A program made the translations under genes and the position numbers. A stretch of DNA of 64,000 bases, taken from positions 178,295,121 through 178,359,120 of the forward strand of contig CM061919.1 of the NCBI GenBank assembly GCA_031002005.1, in the 5' to 3' direction. The first letter of the stretch is position 1. Each line of letters opens with the position of its first letter. This document shows, in pieces, positions 22,776 through 33,596 of the stretch. Below the pieces are notes generated by a model. That model saw only the letters and a program-made list of their open reading frames with translations, did not search any database and had not been told where the DNA came from. Source of the stretch: Vandiemenella viatica. Lineage: Eukaryota; Arthropoda; Insecta; Orthoptera; Morabidae.

Positions 22776-22900
22776 TAAACCACGTAGTTCCATTTTGGCA
22801 TCCTGTGAACCCCCTCCCCCCCCCCTCCACATAGCCCAACGTAGATTTCCAGCCAGCCCCACCCCATAGACCGAACCACGTAGTTTATGGACGCTCCCTA
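22776..22900. repeat. Repeat family E, best-formed copy
   Basis: Left end GTTCATAAACCACGTAGTTCC and right end CCACGTAGTTTATGGACGC are imperfect inverted repeats flanking a C-rich core with CCCAACGTAG. The length of about 125 bp suits a small MITE. See also 7218-7325 and 15110-15455. Confidence 0.55.
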
Positions 22901-23049
22901 TCTAAGCAAGTCGCTGTCTGGAATAAATTATCAAGGTATTTGGCGAATAGAATACTTTCAAACACTGTAAGATTAATACGAAAATTTCAGTGATGCAAAC
23001 GTAGGTGTATAAGGATATAAAAGCTCTACCGCCACTACTAGATATACTA

Positions 23050-23758
23050 CAGGGTGGCTCAAAAAAAATTCTATTTGAAAATCATTTCACTCAGTAACCG
23101 ATCGGTATATTTAATAACGTACTGTTAGGAAGAGATTACTGAGTTTCATATGATTGTCGGTACGATGCAGTTGCATAGTCTTCCTTGCGCTCGCACACTT
23201 TCAGACAAGGTGGTGACGTTGCGACAAAAAGCTTTCTGCATACTGCGCTCTGAAGTGTGAGAATATATTTTAACAGAGCAGCGTGAACTTCATAGGCAAT
23301 ATCGTGTTCAAAACCTCCTGCTGCTCAGAGGATTTGACGTTGGCACGAGAAGTTCAAAGGCACAGATTGGCTGTCCAAAGGGAAATCAACAAGCCGTCCT
23401 CGATGAGGAACTGCACATACGGATTCCAAGATCGCCCGACCTCACTGTGTGTGATTGTTTTCTTCTGGAGGTACATTAAAGACGCTCTTTATGTGCCTCC
23501 TCTTCCGACTACTGTGGAAGAACTCCGACATCAGAAGACCGACGACATTCTTGTATCTGTATGGGACGATTGCTCTACCGTATAGACATATGCCGAGCGT
23601 GGAAAGGTGGACACATTGAGTACTTGAGCACATTTTAAGCATTTTTATGTAAAAAATTATCTTTAGTTGTGTATTTTAAAATATGTTCCATTTACCTGGT
23701 TTAATAATTATAAGTTTATAGTCTTTTGAAACTGGATGTTCCTTTATGAAACATGTTA
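23050..23758 (+). mobile_element. Internally deleted Tc1/mariner-type element
   Basis: Starts CAGGGTGGCTCAAAA after a TA (23048-23049), the usual terminus of this group. The first part (about 23210-23335) encodes an N-terminal stretch with VTLRQKAFCILRSEV, like the N-terminal region of this group. It then jumps to the C-terminal catalytic part: RSPDLTVCDCFLWRYIKD at about 23425-23480, then IDICRAWKGGHIEYL in another frame near 23578-23628. The middle of the transposase is missing. The right terminus (to about 23758) is degenerate. It is non-autonomous and old. Confidence 0.75.
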
Positions 23759-23867
23759 TAGTAATAACTTACAGATTTCCCCAATAATCAATCCACTAAC
23801 TGCATACGAATCTTGCAGTTTCCGGAGTATGCCCTCATAACAATCAGTACAGATATCTACCATAGAA

Positions 23868-24158
23868 GGTAGAGATGGCTCAGTGGTTTTAAGGTGTGTG
23901 ACTGGGAATCAAAAGTTCCCCGGTTTGAATCCCTGTCTCGGCGGGGATTTTCATAGGCCCTTAACCCGACCTTCACCTCTGGCACAGCTTGCTGTGTAAT
24001 GTGAAGTACGCTAGAACGCTTCCGTGGTTCTGAGTCCACGTTAAACTGTAGGTCCCCTGTAACCGGTAGGGTTGCCGGGTTAGGATAAGGCGGCTACGAC
24101 AGGGGCGAAATGCGCAACCAATAAAAACCCTGTCACCAGATCAGTACGACCATACAGA
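23868..24158 (+). mobile_element. SINE family B, best + strand copy
   Basis: The tRNA-like head has an A-box-like GGCTCAGTGG at about 23877 and a B box GTTTGAATCCC at about 23922. The body includes CCTTAACCCGACCTTCACC, TGTGAAGTACGCTAGAACGC, the CGTTAAACTGTAGGTCCCC block and AAAAACCCTGTCACC near the 3' end. This copy serves as reference for the family. Confidence 0.9.
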
Positions 24159-24616
24159 ATTATTATTATGCAATAGAAGGTAATTACAAATCGTTTCTGC
24201 CGTAAAAAAAATTGATTTTAGAGAATCATCATCATCAGTTTTCTGCCGTCGGGCAGATTTTAACTTGGCTGCTCTCCATGCTCTTCTATCTTCTGCTTTT
24301 CTCTTTAGAACCATATAGTTTCCGTCTTCCTTGATGTTGTCTATAATTTTGTACCTCCTTCTTCCTCTTATTCTCCTCCCACAGACTAGACCTCCCAAGG
24401 CGTCTTTTATCAGGCACTCCCCTCTCAACAAGTGTCCCATCCAGTTTTTCTTTCTCTCCTTTATTACTTGCAGAGTTTTTCTGCTTTCACTGACCCTCTC
24501 TAGCACTTCAACATTACTTATTTTATCCACCCAGCTTATCTTCTCCATCCTCCTCCACATCCACATCTCAAATGCTTCAAATCACTTTTCATCCTCTCGT
24601 CTCAGTGTCCATGTCT

Positions 24617-25180
24617 ACATCTACATCTACATCTATACTCTGAAAATCACAAATACTGTGGGTGGCAGAGGGTGCTAAGCACCAATGCTAATTCTGTGCA
24701 TTCCAATCCCGAACAGAACGAGGAAAGAAGGAATACATAAATGAATCAGTATGGCATCTTATTTCTCGAATCTTATCCATCCTGTCATTGCGACCTAAAT
24801 AGGTTGGCGGAAGAAGTATTTCGTTGCACTCCTAAATTAAAGATTTTCGCATATTTTCCAACAAATTCAAACGAAAACGACGTCGTCTGTCCGCCAAACA
24901 ATCCCAGCCCAACCCGCGTATCAGCTCTGTGACACTTACGTAAGGACTGTAACTAGCAGTCACGAATCGAGCGGCTCTCATCTGTACTTTCTCTAACGTG
25001 TCAATCAATCCCTTGCGATAAGGATCCCAAATTCCACAACAGTATTCCAAATGCGGACGCACTAGTGTTTTGTACACTATTTCCTTTGTATGAGCATTAC
25101 AACTTCTCAAAATACGTCCTATGAATCGTAGTTTAGAATTAGTTTTTGCCTACGACGGAAGTTATGTGCAAGTCCTACTT
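24617..25180 (-). mobile_element. CR1/Jockey-like LINE 3' fragment nested in the RTE-like LINE
   Basis: This 564-bp fragment carries the polyprotein tail (KTLVRPHLEYCCGIWDPYRK, AARFVTASYSP, LGWDCLADRRRR at 24832-25110) and a 3' terminus of (CATCTA)n on the + strand at 24617-24634. It is flanked by CATGTCT (24610-24616) and CATTTCT (25181-25187), a 7-bp target-site duplication with one mismatch. On either side the host LINE resumes its reading frame, so the boundaries are well defined. It is a 5'-truncated insertion. Confidence 0.88.
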
Positions 25181-25641
25181 CATTTCTCCGACCCATAAAG
25201 AGCCACACTCCATACAAAACATTTACCGAGTCTTTTCCTAAGTGTTTTGTCTATCCTTCTTTTCCTATTAAATGCTTCATTTGCTACGGCAATACGAGAT
25301 TTTATCTCCTGATGGAACCTCAAATCTTCGGTGATCATACTCCCAAGATATTTGAACGAAATTAATTGCCTGATATCAGCTCTTCCTAACTTAATATTTA
25401 TTATTTTCCTTCCTTTTCCAATCACCATATCCTTAGTTTTTGCTGCATTGATTTTCATTCCAAACTCTTGGCAAGCTTCATCTAGATCTTTCAGCATTCT
25501 GTTTAGAATTTGTTCGCTTTCTGCCAACAATACCATATCATGAGCAACTCGTATGCACTCTATTCTCTTGCCATCAATACGCACTCCTCTTTTTCCATTT
25601 AAGCCTTTTCCAATAATTTCTTCTAAGTATAAATTGAACAA
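25180..25641 (-). pseudogene. Reverse transcriptase palm segment of the RTE-like LINE
   Basis: A 153-codon frame covers FNLYLEEIIG, the catalytic box and the thumb region up to ALYGSE, where the nested element interrupts it. The expected FADD box reads VAHDM: the first metal-binding Asp is His (codon at 25540-25542 on the minus strand). The frame then continues with LLAES and FKYLGSMI, which are typical LINE residues. Confidence 0.85.
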
Positions 25642-26908
25642 TAATGGGGAAAGGCAACATCCTTGTCATACGCCTCTCCCAATGCTGCTTTCTCCTGACA
25701 TCTTGTTTCCGATCTTTATTCGCACTTTCTGTTGTTAATATAGGTTCTGTATCAACCTTCTCTCGTTCCAATCTACCCCTTTGCTCTTCAAGATATCCAT
25801 CAGCTTCTTCCATTACACCCTATCAAAAGCTTTTTCCAAGTCAATAAAGACGGCATACATGTTTCTTACTTTCTCAATATATCTTTCCCCTATGATTCTT
25901 AACAGGCCGATAGCATCCCTTGTTCCTTTTCCTTTCCTAAATCCAAACTATTCTTCTCAGATCAATCTATCTATCTTTCCATTTGCCTTCTGTTCAGCAC
26001 TCTCAACAACACTTTAGCTGCATGCGAAATTAGGCTGATAGTCCTATGCTCTTCACATTTATTAGTATTCTTTTTCTTCTGAATTGGTATCATTACCGTT
26101 GCGAGAAAGTCATCTGGCCATTCCCCTTCATCATATATCTTATTACAAAGGCGTACTATCTCCCTTCTTCATTTGTTTCCTAAACTCTTCAACAATTCTG
26201 CAGCTAAATTATCGATTCCGCATGCCTTCCGAGTCTTCATCTCATTCATAGCCTTTCTTACCTTTGTCTCTAGGATCTCATACCCCTTTCCATCTTCTGC
26301 TACCTGTGTCTCTTCTTCAATTTTACTTGGTGTTTGATCTCCTTTATATAAGCATTCAATATATTCTTGCCACCTAATCAGCACCTCATGTGGTTCTTTG
26401 ACTAATGTGCCATCCTCTCTTTCTATTTCCATGTTGTTCTTGTTTCTCTTACTTTCAAAGGCAATCTCAGAAGCCATTTTGGACATATTTTCCCTCTTTC
26501 TCCAGTTTTTCTATTTCCTCGCATTTCTCTTTCATCCATCTTTCTCTTGCTTGTTCAGTTTCTCTTCTTAGTTCATTGTTCAGTTTCCTGTACCTCTTTC
26601 TTCCTTCTTCATTTCCATAATTTTTCCACTTCCTCCGTTCTTCCACCTTTTCCAGCATTTTTTCTGTTACCCATTCTTTCCTGATACCTTTGGAATCTCT
26701 AATTCCTAGAGTTAGAGTTTCTTTGCGGCTGTCATGTGCCCTACCCTCATTTTTATCCATTTTTCATTTATACATTCTTCAAATTTTCCTCCTTTGTAGT
26801 TTTGCAAAAACCTTTTTTCTAGTTCCAAAGCCTTACCTTCCTCCTTTAGTTTTTCTAAGTTCTTTCTCTTGCTTTTCCTCTCTTCACTTTTTTCAGTTTT
26901 ACTTGTAT

Positions 26909-27271
26909 TTATCCTGCTACGAGGTTGTGATCTGAATTTATAACGGCTCCTGGATAAGCTTTAGCATTCTTCATACAGTTCCTAAACATTTTTTGTATCA
27001 GAATATAGTCCAGCTGGTACCTTTCTCCATTTAAGTTAGAGATCCATGTATAACGCCTCCTATTATTATTTTCAAATAAGGTGTTACCCACCTCTAGTGA
27101 ATTTTCTTTACAAATGTTAATTAATCTAACACACCTATCGTTTCTTATCCCTAATCCAAATTTTCCTATTATATCTTCTTGTTTTCCTTCACCTACTACA
27201 GCATTCCAGTCTCTCATAATGATGATACAAGCATTTCTATTCTCTTTCTCAATAAGTTCTTCCAACTTCAC
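26909..27271 (-). pseudogene. Endonuclease domain fragment of the RTE-like LINE
   Basis: A 120-codon frame with the C-terminal half of an exonuclease-endonuclease-phosphatase fold: the GDWNA motif (here RDWNAVVGEG), NTLF, RYTWIS, YQLDYILI and the catalytic SDHNL box. Its 5' continuation (LIQVYMPTSQHRDE) lies at about 27545-27600, beyond the inserted SINE. Confidence 0.85.
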
Positions 27272-27296
27272 ATAAAATTCTTCTATCTACTCATCT

Positions 27297-27540
27297 TTTT
27301 TTTTAAATCTGCTTAACGTCTCTCTAACAGCGAGGTCTTTAGAGACGGGATAGGATGGGGAGGGCAAGGAATGGGAAGAAATTCGGCCATGGCCTTTTGA
27401 AGGAAGCATCCCGGCATTTGCCTGGAGTGATTTGGGAAACCTTGGAAAACCCAAATCTGGATGCCCGGACGGGGATTTGAACCGCCGTCCTCCCGAATGC
27501 GAGGCCAGAACGCTAGCCGTTACACCATCACGCTCGGTCC
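27297..27540 (-). mobile_element. SINE family A copy inserted in the LINE endonuclease region
   Basis: Full-length minus-strand copy with a T-run (poly-A tail complement) at 27297-27304 and the head ending GACCGAGCGTGATGG at 27540. It is flanked by CTCATCT on both sides (27290-27296 and 27541-27547), a target-site duplication of at least 7 bp. The LINE protein reads through from one flank to the other when the SINE is ignored. It belongs to the same subfamily as 52217-52561 (GAGGTCTTTAGAGACGGG 3' block). Confidence 0.93.
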
Positions 27541-27644
27541 CTCATCTCTATGCTGGCTAGTTGGCATATATACCTGTATTAATACCATATCTTTTGTACT
27601 TCCCTGCAATCAAAGATATTTTTTTCAGAAATATGATACTAAAA

Positions 27645-27912
27645 TACCGAGTGGGGTGGGTGACCTGCAGTGCTCCGGGAGGACGCAGGTTCGAATCCCT
27701 GTCCGAGTCTCCAGATTTAGGTTTCTCACGATTTCCCGGAATCACTCCAGGCGATTGGTGAAATCGTTCCTCTAAAAGTCCATGGCATAATTCCTTACCG
27801 TTTCTTGTCCCCAGTCCTTTAAATTTAAATTGTCTGTGAGTGATTGTTTTCTTATAGAGGTACATGAAAGACACTTTTACTGCCTCGACGTTGACGAAGC
27901 GTAAAGCTACAA
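27645..27912 (+). mobile_element. SINE family A copy with a transposase-derived insert
   Basis: Begins ACCGAGTGGGGTGGGTG. The B box GGTTCGAATCCC is at about 27689, and the body runs to TGTCCCCAGTCCTTT. Then 27834-27879 is foreign: it matches 23445-23491, the catalytic-region coding sequence of the Tc1/mariner element, at about 40 of 46 positions. Family A sequence resumes with TGCCTCGACGTTGACGAAGCG. The element sits immediately at the truncated 5' end of the RTE-like LINE. Confidence 0.75.
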
Positions 27913-29227
27913 GAAAAAACAATACAGAAATTAGGTAAATTGCATCGTGTATGGCTGCGAATGTTGTACAGTTGTAACTGGGAACGTGAAATTTGACTTA
28001 ATGGTTTACGAGTGAGTGATCAACCACGAGTTATACAGCAAACATGAACGAGATTACCACGAAATAATCTCAAACAACAAACCTTCGCGTTCACGAAGGA
28101 ACACACCTCCACAGTAAAAAGAATCATGAACGTAGTCTTGTTGTCATACACGGGATTAGTTGGAAAATGTGAGGGTAAACAAAGAACGCAATGTAAAGAG
28201 AATTATGGTGGCAGTAAATCAAGGACTCTTCTTTTTTCCTGCTGAATGTAAACACCGTTCCACTGTGTTTACTTTCAGATTAGGGTGTTTGAAAAATTTG
28301 CTCTGAACTGCAAACATTCGTGTAGATTTTCCATTAGCGATTCCAAAGAAGCGAAAGAAACTTTTATACAACGGTAATAAAAAAAGTTTTTGCTGAATCT
28401 GACGCAATCATCATTGATGATATAATAAATTAAGCACTCAAATGTGATACGTCTCAGTGTTTATTTTAGTGATAATATATCTACATGATGTCACAGATTT
28501 AAATTATTTTGTTGCTCTTGTTTACACTTCTATTTAAAAGGGAAATTAGTTAATGAGAGTTTATTTTGAACAAACGTACAAGTTTATAGCAACATAACGC
28601 GTTGAAAATTAATTACGTAATTCATACGTTGGTAGTTGACATTCCATGTTTTCTGTTTTCAAATATACAATTCATTAAATAAATATGTGACCTAAAACAT
28701 AAAATAAATCTTCCTTAAACATTTTTTTAAAATTTGTATTACTTGGCTTATTTTTTACATATGAGAAACTATTTAGTAAGAATCGTCACAAAGAAAATAT
28801 GTATTATATAGTTTTGGATTTTGTCGTGGAGAGCTATGATCTATTGGTATTTCCTGGTAATCACATTGAAATTAATATTAATGAAATTATACATACAAAT
28901 CTCTATAGTTTCGCTGACGAAGTCTTAACCCCACTGCGTTCCAGCTTATTTTCAAGTTTTCAGTTCAAAATATATCTCTTATTCGCTAAAGCTAATGGAT
29001 AAGAAAATTATGTCATTAAAAACAACACTTGAACAAAATTTCAGATAAGAAAGAAATAATACAGTAATCTTCATCATGTTAGTATGAAATATGGATATTA
29101 ATTTTAACTTCGTGAATTTACTTTAATAATAAAACGTGATGTTTGAGGGAAAACTAGGCAGCGAAATTATTCATACAACGTCCCTGGGTGAATAAAACCG
29201 GAAAATATTTACTTGACAAAGAACTTA
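27913..29227. other. AT-rich non-coding stretch
   Basis: No repeat family or protein similarity seen. Frames of up to 67 codons at 28219-28407 and 28799-29002 have no recognisable motif. Confidence 0.5.
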
Positions 29228-30213
29228 TTACATCTACATCTACATCTACATCCATACTCTGCAAATCACAAACATTGTGGGTGGCAGAGGGTGCTAAGCA
29301 CCAATCCTAAACCCGCCCATTCCAATCCCGAATAGTGCGAGGAAAGAAGGAATACATGTAAGTATCAGTACGGCATCTTATTTCTCTAATCTTATCCCTC
29401 CGGTCATTGCGACCTAAATAGATTGGCGGAAGAAGTATTTCATTGCACTCGAAATTTAAATTTTTTCGCATATTCTCCAATAAATTCGAACGCAAGCTAC
29501 GTCGTCTGTCTTCCAAACTATCCCAGCCCAATCTATGTATCAATTCCGTGACGCTTTCATAAGGGCTGTAACAACAAGTCACGAATCTAGCGGCTCTCCT
29601 CTGCACCCTCTCAACTGAGTCAATCAGAACCTTGCGATACGGATCCCAAACCCCACAACAGTAATCCAGATGCGGACGCATAAGTGTTTTATACGCTATC
29701 TCCTTTGTTTGAGCATTACAATTCCTCAAAATACGACCTATGAATCGTAATTTAGGCCTTGCCTACGACGGAAGTTATGTGCATGTCCCATTTCATGTTG
29801 CTTTGTACTATCACCCCCAGATACTTCACGGAATCAATTGTTTATTTTGTACTCATGAACAACCTGATTCTTCTTGTTACTAATCCGCATTGCCTTGCAC
29901 TTTTTGCAATTAAGTGCCATTTACGGCACCAATCGAAAATAGCATCCAAATCACGCTGAATTTCTAAGCAGTCGTCGGAGCACCTTATTTCCCTATAGAT
30001 AACCGCATCGTGGGCAAAAAATCGCAACCAGCATTTGACGTTGTCACCTAGATCGTTTATAAATATTAAGAAAAGAAGTGGACCTATTACACTTCCCTGA
30101 GGAACGCCCGAAGTAACATTTATCTTAGAAGAGGCTTCCCCATCAACAACGACATATTGTGATCGACCAGTTAGAAAATCACGTATCCACTCATTAATTT
30201 TACTGAGAGCCAT
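29228..30213 (-). mobile_element. CR1/Jockey-like LINE, 5'-truncated copy
   Basis: The 3' terminus on the + strand is (CATCTA)n at about 29230-29250, as in the nested copy at 24617. Read on the minus strand it encodes part of the RT palm (WIRDFLTGRSQYV, SGVPQGSVIGPLLFLIFINDL, then the catalytic box as FAHDAVIYR) at 29842-30213. After a small gap and frameshift it encodes the C-terminal tail (KTLMRPHLDYCCGVWDPYRK, AARFVTCCYSPYESVTELIHRLGW) at 29307-29729. The first catalytic Asp is His (30010-30012). The 5' end near 30213 is truncated and no clear target-site duplication was found. Confidence 0.87.
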
Positions 30214-31149
30214 TATGATTATACTTTATAATCTTCTCCCCGATTTTGCTATTCAGATATCTCTACTTTACTTAACTAGTGACAGTTTACTAACATAGAT
30301 TGTCTCTCTACTTCTGTCTTAATCGTGGTTATTGATTGCTTCCAAAAGAAATGAGTACGTTTCTTATCTTTATCAATCTTTTTCACTCGAGATGAGTTTT
30401 AATGTTCACCCTTCAGTTATAATTTTATATTTTGTGCTTTCTCTTTACATATTAACGAAAACATTTACTACACCTAAATTAAACAAAACTTTAGAAGAGC
30501 ATTTTTCCTTGGCCACAGCTGCAAGTATTTTTGCATAAATCAAATTCCTGACATTTGAAGCCAAACTATTTACACAATACTTCCGCAACTCTTTAATAGC
30601 CACCACCAATCTAGCCAGCCTTCGTCATGCTTCTGTATGAATTTATACTATTAATCTTGCAGTCAAGAATGCTCTAAAAAAACAATTAGTATCTAATTTT
30701 TGCAATGTTAATAACAATAATAATATCCTTATTTTTACGTTTAGTAGAAAGCAGACGTGTTACACGTCCTTTACATGCTCACTTATTTGTATTTAAAAAA
30801 AGTGGTAGCTTTTAGTTCTAATTTGTTAGGGTATATGACAATTCATTATTAGGATTGTAGGTAGGTATGTAAAAAAGTTGATTTAATTTTTTTTTACGAT
30901 CGTTAAAATACCTACCGTTTACTGCATTTTATGCAGATAGTCACCTGTTTTTCTTTATCAGCATCGAAATGCATAGCTAAGAAAATGAAGAATCTAGTAT
31001 TGTCAAGTATGCATCAGTTAAATGTATACCGTTTAACCTGAATAACTGCTGTTTTCAGTCAATTGTTGGAGAGTATATCAGTTATACCAATAAAATCATT
31101 TCGGAGACTGAGCTGAAATCGCATCAAAGTGAACTTACAATTCTAAAAT
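30214..31149. other. AT-rich non-coding stretch
   Basis: Nothing recognised apart from the start of the decayed mariner that follows. Confidence 0.5.
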
Positions 31150-31955
31150 TCAATCTGGCTACCAGCGGCACAAAAACTGCGATTACTGATGGAAACATCG
31201 ATAAGGTGCACAATATGGAATTGGACGGCCGGTGATTGAAGGCATATGATGTATCTGAGGTGGTGGTCATACCAAATGAAAAGGTGCGTTTCATTTTACT
31301 CCGTGAATTAAATACCAGTAAGCTTTGTGCAAGATGGATGTCGCATTGTTAAATGCTGTCCAAATAAATTTCCCTGAAATGTTGATATCTTTTTAAAAAT
31401 AATCTTTAAAATTGTTTTTGTCGGTCTATCGCTGCGCATCAGAAACGAAGCCCTTACACCGAAAAATCTGAAGTTGATTATATCTCCCAGAAAGGTCCGG
31501 TAAGTATTTCCTGGCAAGCAAAATGGATTAAATTTATTGATTATCTTCAATAGGAAAAATATTTACTGGCTAATAATACTCTTCTGCACGAAATGTAGGA
31601 ATAAATTCGTAAGTAGAGACCTTGATAACAAGATAAAAAAATCAAGTTTGTTCGGGACAATGCACCTCATCATACAGGTGCTTTGGCAATAGGAAAACTG
31701 AGGGAATTAAGTGTGAACGATTGGAACATAAGCCTTGTTTCTCCAGACTTGGCCTCTCTGACCTCAACTTATTTCCAAATATAAATAAATCAGTGTCAAG
31801 GAAACGTACTGAGTCAAAGGAAGAAGTGACAGCAGTCGTTAAATGGTATTTTTCAGACCATCTAGAATCGCATCTCAGAGATAGAATCCATTCATTGGAG
31901 AAACGATGGGCAAAGTGTATGGAACTAATGGAGAACTATGTAAAAAAATACTGAT
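31150..31955 (+). pseudogene. Decayed mariner transposase (irritans/mellifera-like)
   Basis: Segments in three frames follow the order of a mariner transposase: NIDKVHNMELDGR and IPNEKVRFILLREL (about 31195-31310) from the N-terminal helix-turn-helix part; a weak middle region with SGK and IGKIFTG (about 31495-31570); FVRDNAPHHTGALAIGKL (about 31648-31700) with the second catalytic Asp; then SDLNLFPNINKSVSRKR and EKRWAKCMELMENYVKKY (31721-31952) at the C-terminus. Stops and shifts throughout show an ancient copy. Terminal inverted repeats were not recognised. Confidence 0.75.
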
Positions 31956-33317
31956 GGACAGACGTGGTCGATAGTAGCCATGACGAGGAGTATGTTTGCC
32001 CTCACGTTCCCATGCAGTCCAACATCGGACAACCGGGCATCCGAGTGCCCCATAAATCTGGATTTTGCACGATTCAACCAGCCGGCCAAATGGAGACCCA
32101 CTATTATGCCCCATTCGAACTATCCTCACGTGATAGTAACGCTGTCTCACTCCAGTATATGGCATGTCCGTGTTCTTCACTGTGATCACTCAACATGTTA
32201 CGCTGTTCACGCCCCTTATGTACCCACGGAGCATGGCAACAGCAATAAACAACTAATGCACAGTGTTAGAACTGTTCTACCTATCACAGAGCACTGAAAA
32301 ATTCTAATGGTTTACATACCCGCTGATTATGATGATGTGTGTGTGTATGTATAAAATTACATTGAAGTCTATCCGTGTCTCTGAGTACTTCAATATTTTG
32401 GCGGCAAATTTTAATGCATTTTGAAACCAAAAAACTAATTATTTCGCTACAAGGCTGAGAAGTTTTTACCTTTCATTCGTATTCTGGTGATTAGGAATCA
32501 TGCACCGACATTTTTTACGCTACAGGGCAAGTCATAAATGACGAGAATTTATTTTACTACCGGTGCTGGAATTCGTTAATTTCACCTCCAGGGCTTTAAT
32601 CTTAGCTACGAAGTGTGCAAACAGTGATTTATGGAGGCATAAATCTATCCCATACGAATATGGAAGGACACCAGTAAATACGAAACAGACATTGCCATCG
32701 CGTGAGATCATCATTCGAGTCATTAGCCGAGTCAACTCTGCACGCAAGGCTAACCATTTGTACGTATCTTTCCAACAACTCTCCATCACAACGTTGGATC
32801 AGTTCTCTGCAATACTCCTCAATTTCTCCCAGCTGACTATCCGTTGGTGTCCATTTGGTCTGTTTAACAAATCACTTGCTTTCATTCTTCCCCACATTCT
32901 CTAAAGGGTCCCATAGAAGCTTCAGTTTGTTGTCCAACTTTGTTGTGTTGCAGTTGAAGTTGAACAGTGCATGGGTAGGTGGATAGATCAAGAATCACAA
33001 GTTGAAGCAACCAAGTTGATGAACGTAAACTCCTTTGACATTTGTGGGTGAGGCACGGTGTTGTGCAAACCTGTTGGTGTTTGCATGGGGAAGTTGTTAA
33101 TCCTGGCTACCAACATCAGTCTGCTCCGGTTTCTCATTGAGTCGCTATTAGTAAACTGTGCTAGTAGAGGCATCGTGATTGCAACTATTCAAAACGATGT
33201 ATTGAAAACCGTCATAGAAAAGTTTCAAAATCTATCACAACTATTGAAAGTAAAATCTGATATCTTTAAAAACTAAAATTCAAGAAAAAAGACATGAGAA
33301 AAATTGATAATTAATTT
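31956..33317. other. Unassigned stretch, moderately GC-balanced
   Basis: Several frames of 60-113 codons overlap on both strands (for example 31980-32297 + and 32532-32789 -), but none shows a domain I recognise. A short GT-rich tract lies near 32337. It may contain repeat sequence without a second copy in this window. Confidence 0.4.
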
Positions 33318-33318
33318 C

Positions 33319-33465
33319 AAAGAAGTGGGACGGAATACCACACTAGAAAACATGAAGAAACGAATTACAAATATACGAACACGCTACCAAAGGCAGCTCA
33401 AGAGAAAACTGAAAAACGAAAGATATGAAGCAGGAGATGACATTATATATGAACCTACCCTGTGA
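33319..33465 (+). pseudogene. MADF (Myb/SANT-like) DNA-binding domain fragment
   Basis: The frame reads KEVGRNTTLENMKKRITNI, then RTRYQRQLKRKLKNERYEAG and DDIIYEPTL before TGA at 33463-33465. This matches the second half of a MADF domain: EVG, a KKKI-LR-Y-RE pattern, then D-IY-P-LWYF. The TGA sits where the usual Trp of the LWYF motif would be, and YF-related codons follow, so it is probably a nonsense mutation. The first helix is not visible upstream in frame. It could be a dead exon of a host regulator or part of a PIF/Harbinger-type element. The assembly gap begins 130 bp downstream. Confidence 0.5.
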
Positions 33466-33596
33466 TACTTTCATTAATTAGATTTTTTAAGGAACCTGCA
33501 AACACAGTTACCGGGGATATCTGCCTTTAACAATATAGAAAACGGCAAAGATGACCCTACCCTTAGTTCAAGTTTAATTTATATCTTTTTAGTTAA

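Larger units (their letters stand above)
24226..27644 (-). mobile_element. APE-type LINE (RTE-like), 5'-truncated, carrying two nested insertions
   Basis: Read from 27644 down to 24226 the element encodes, in order: part of an AP-endonuclease domain (VYMPTSQHRDE, a DWNAVVGEG motif, YTWISN, QLDYIL, INSDHNLV), a charged coiled-coil-like linker (26467-26760), RT fingers (KTRKACGIDNLAAELLK at about 26190-26240), the palm (25180-25641), and a C-terminal WRRM...GHLLR...GRRRY tail ending in DDDD codons from a (GAT)n terminus. The first half of the endonuclease is absent. Frameshifts near 25640-26168 and a damaged catalytic motif make it inactive. It is interrupted by SINE A (27297-27540) and a CR1/Jockey-like fragment (24617-25180). 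Clade RTE is inferred from layout and 3' tail. Confidence 0.85.

Noticed and set aside
23868..24158. tRNA-like head with A and B boxes, considered as a real tRNA gene
   Set aside because: The cloverleaf does not close, and the same head is attached to a shared body in many copies, so it is a SINE promoter. The same applies to all other tRNA-like heads in the window.
24331..27275. Several + strand Ser/Phe-rich frames (for example 24331-24678, 26405-26620, 26690-26935)
   Set aside because: They are antisense to LINE coding sequence on the minus strand.
32532..33276. Overlapping frames of 60-113 codons on both strands considered as a gene
   Set aside because: No domain, splice pattern or repeat match could be supported, so the region is reported only as unassigned.
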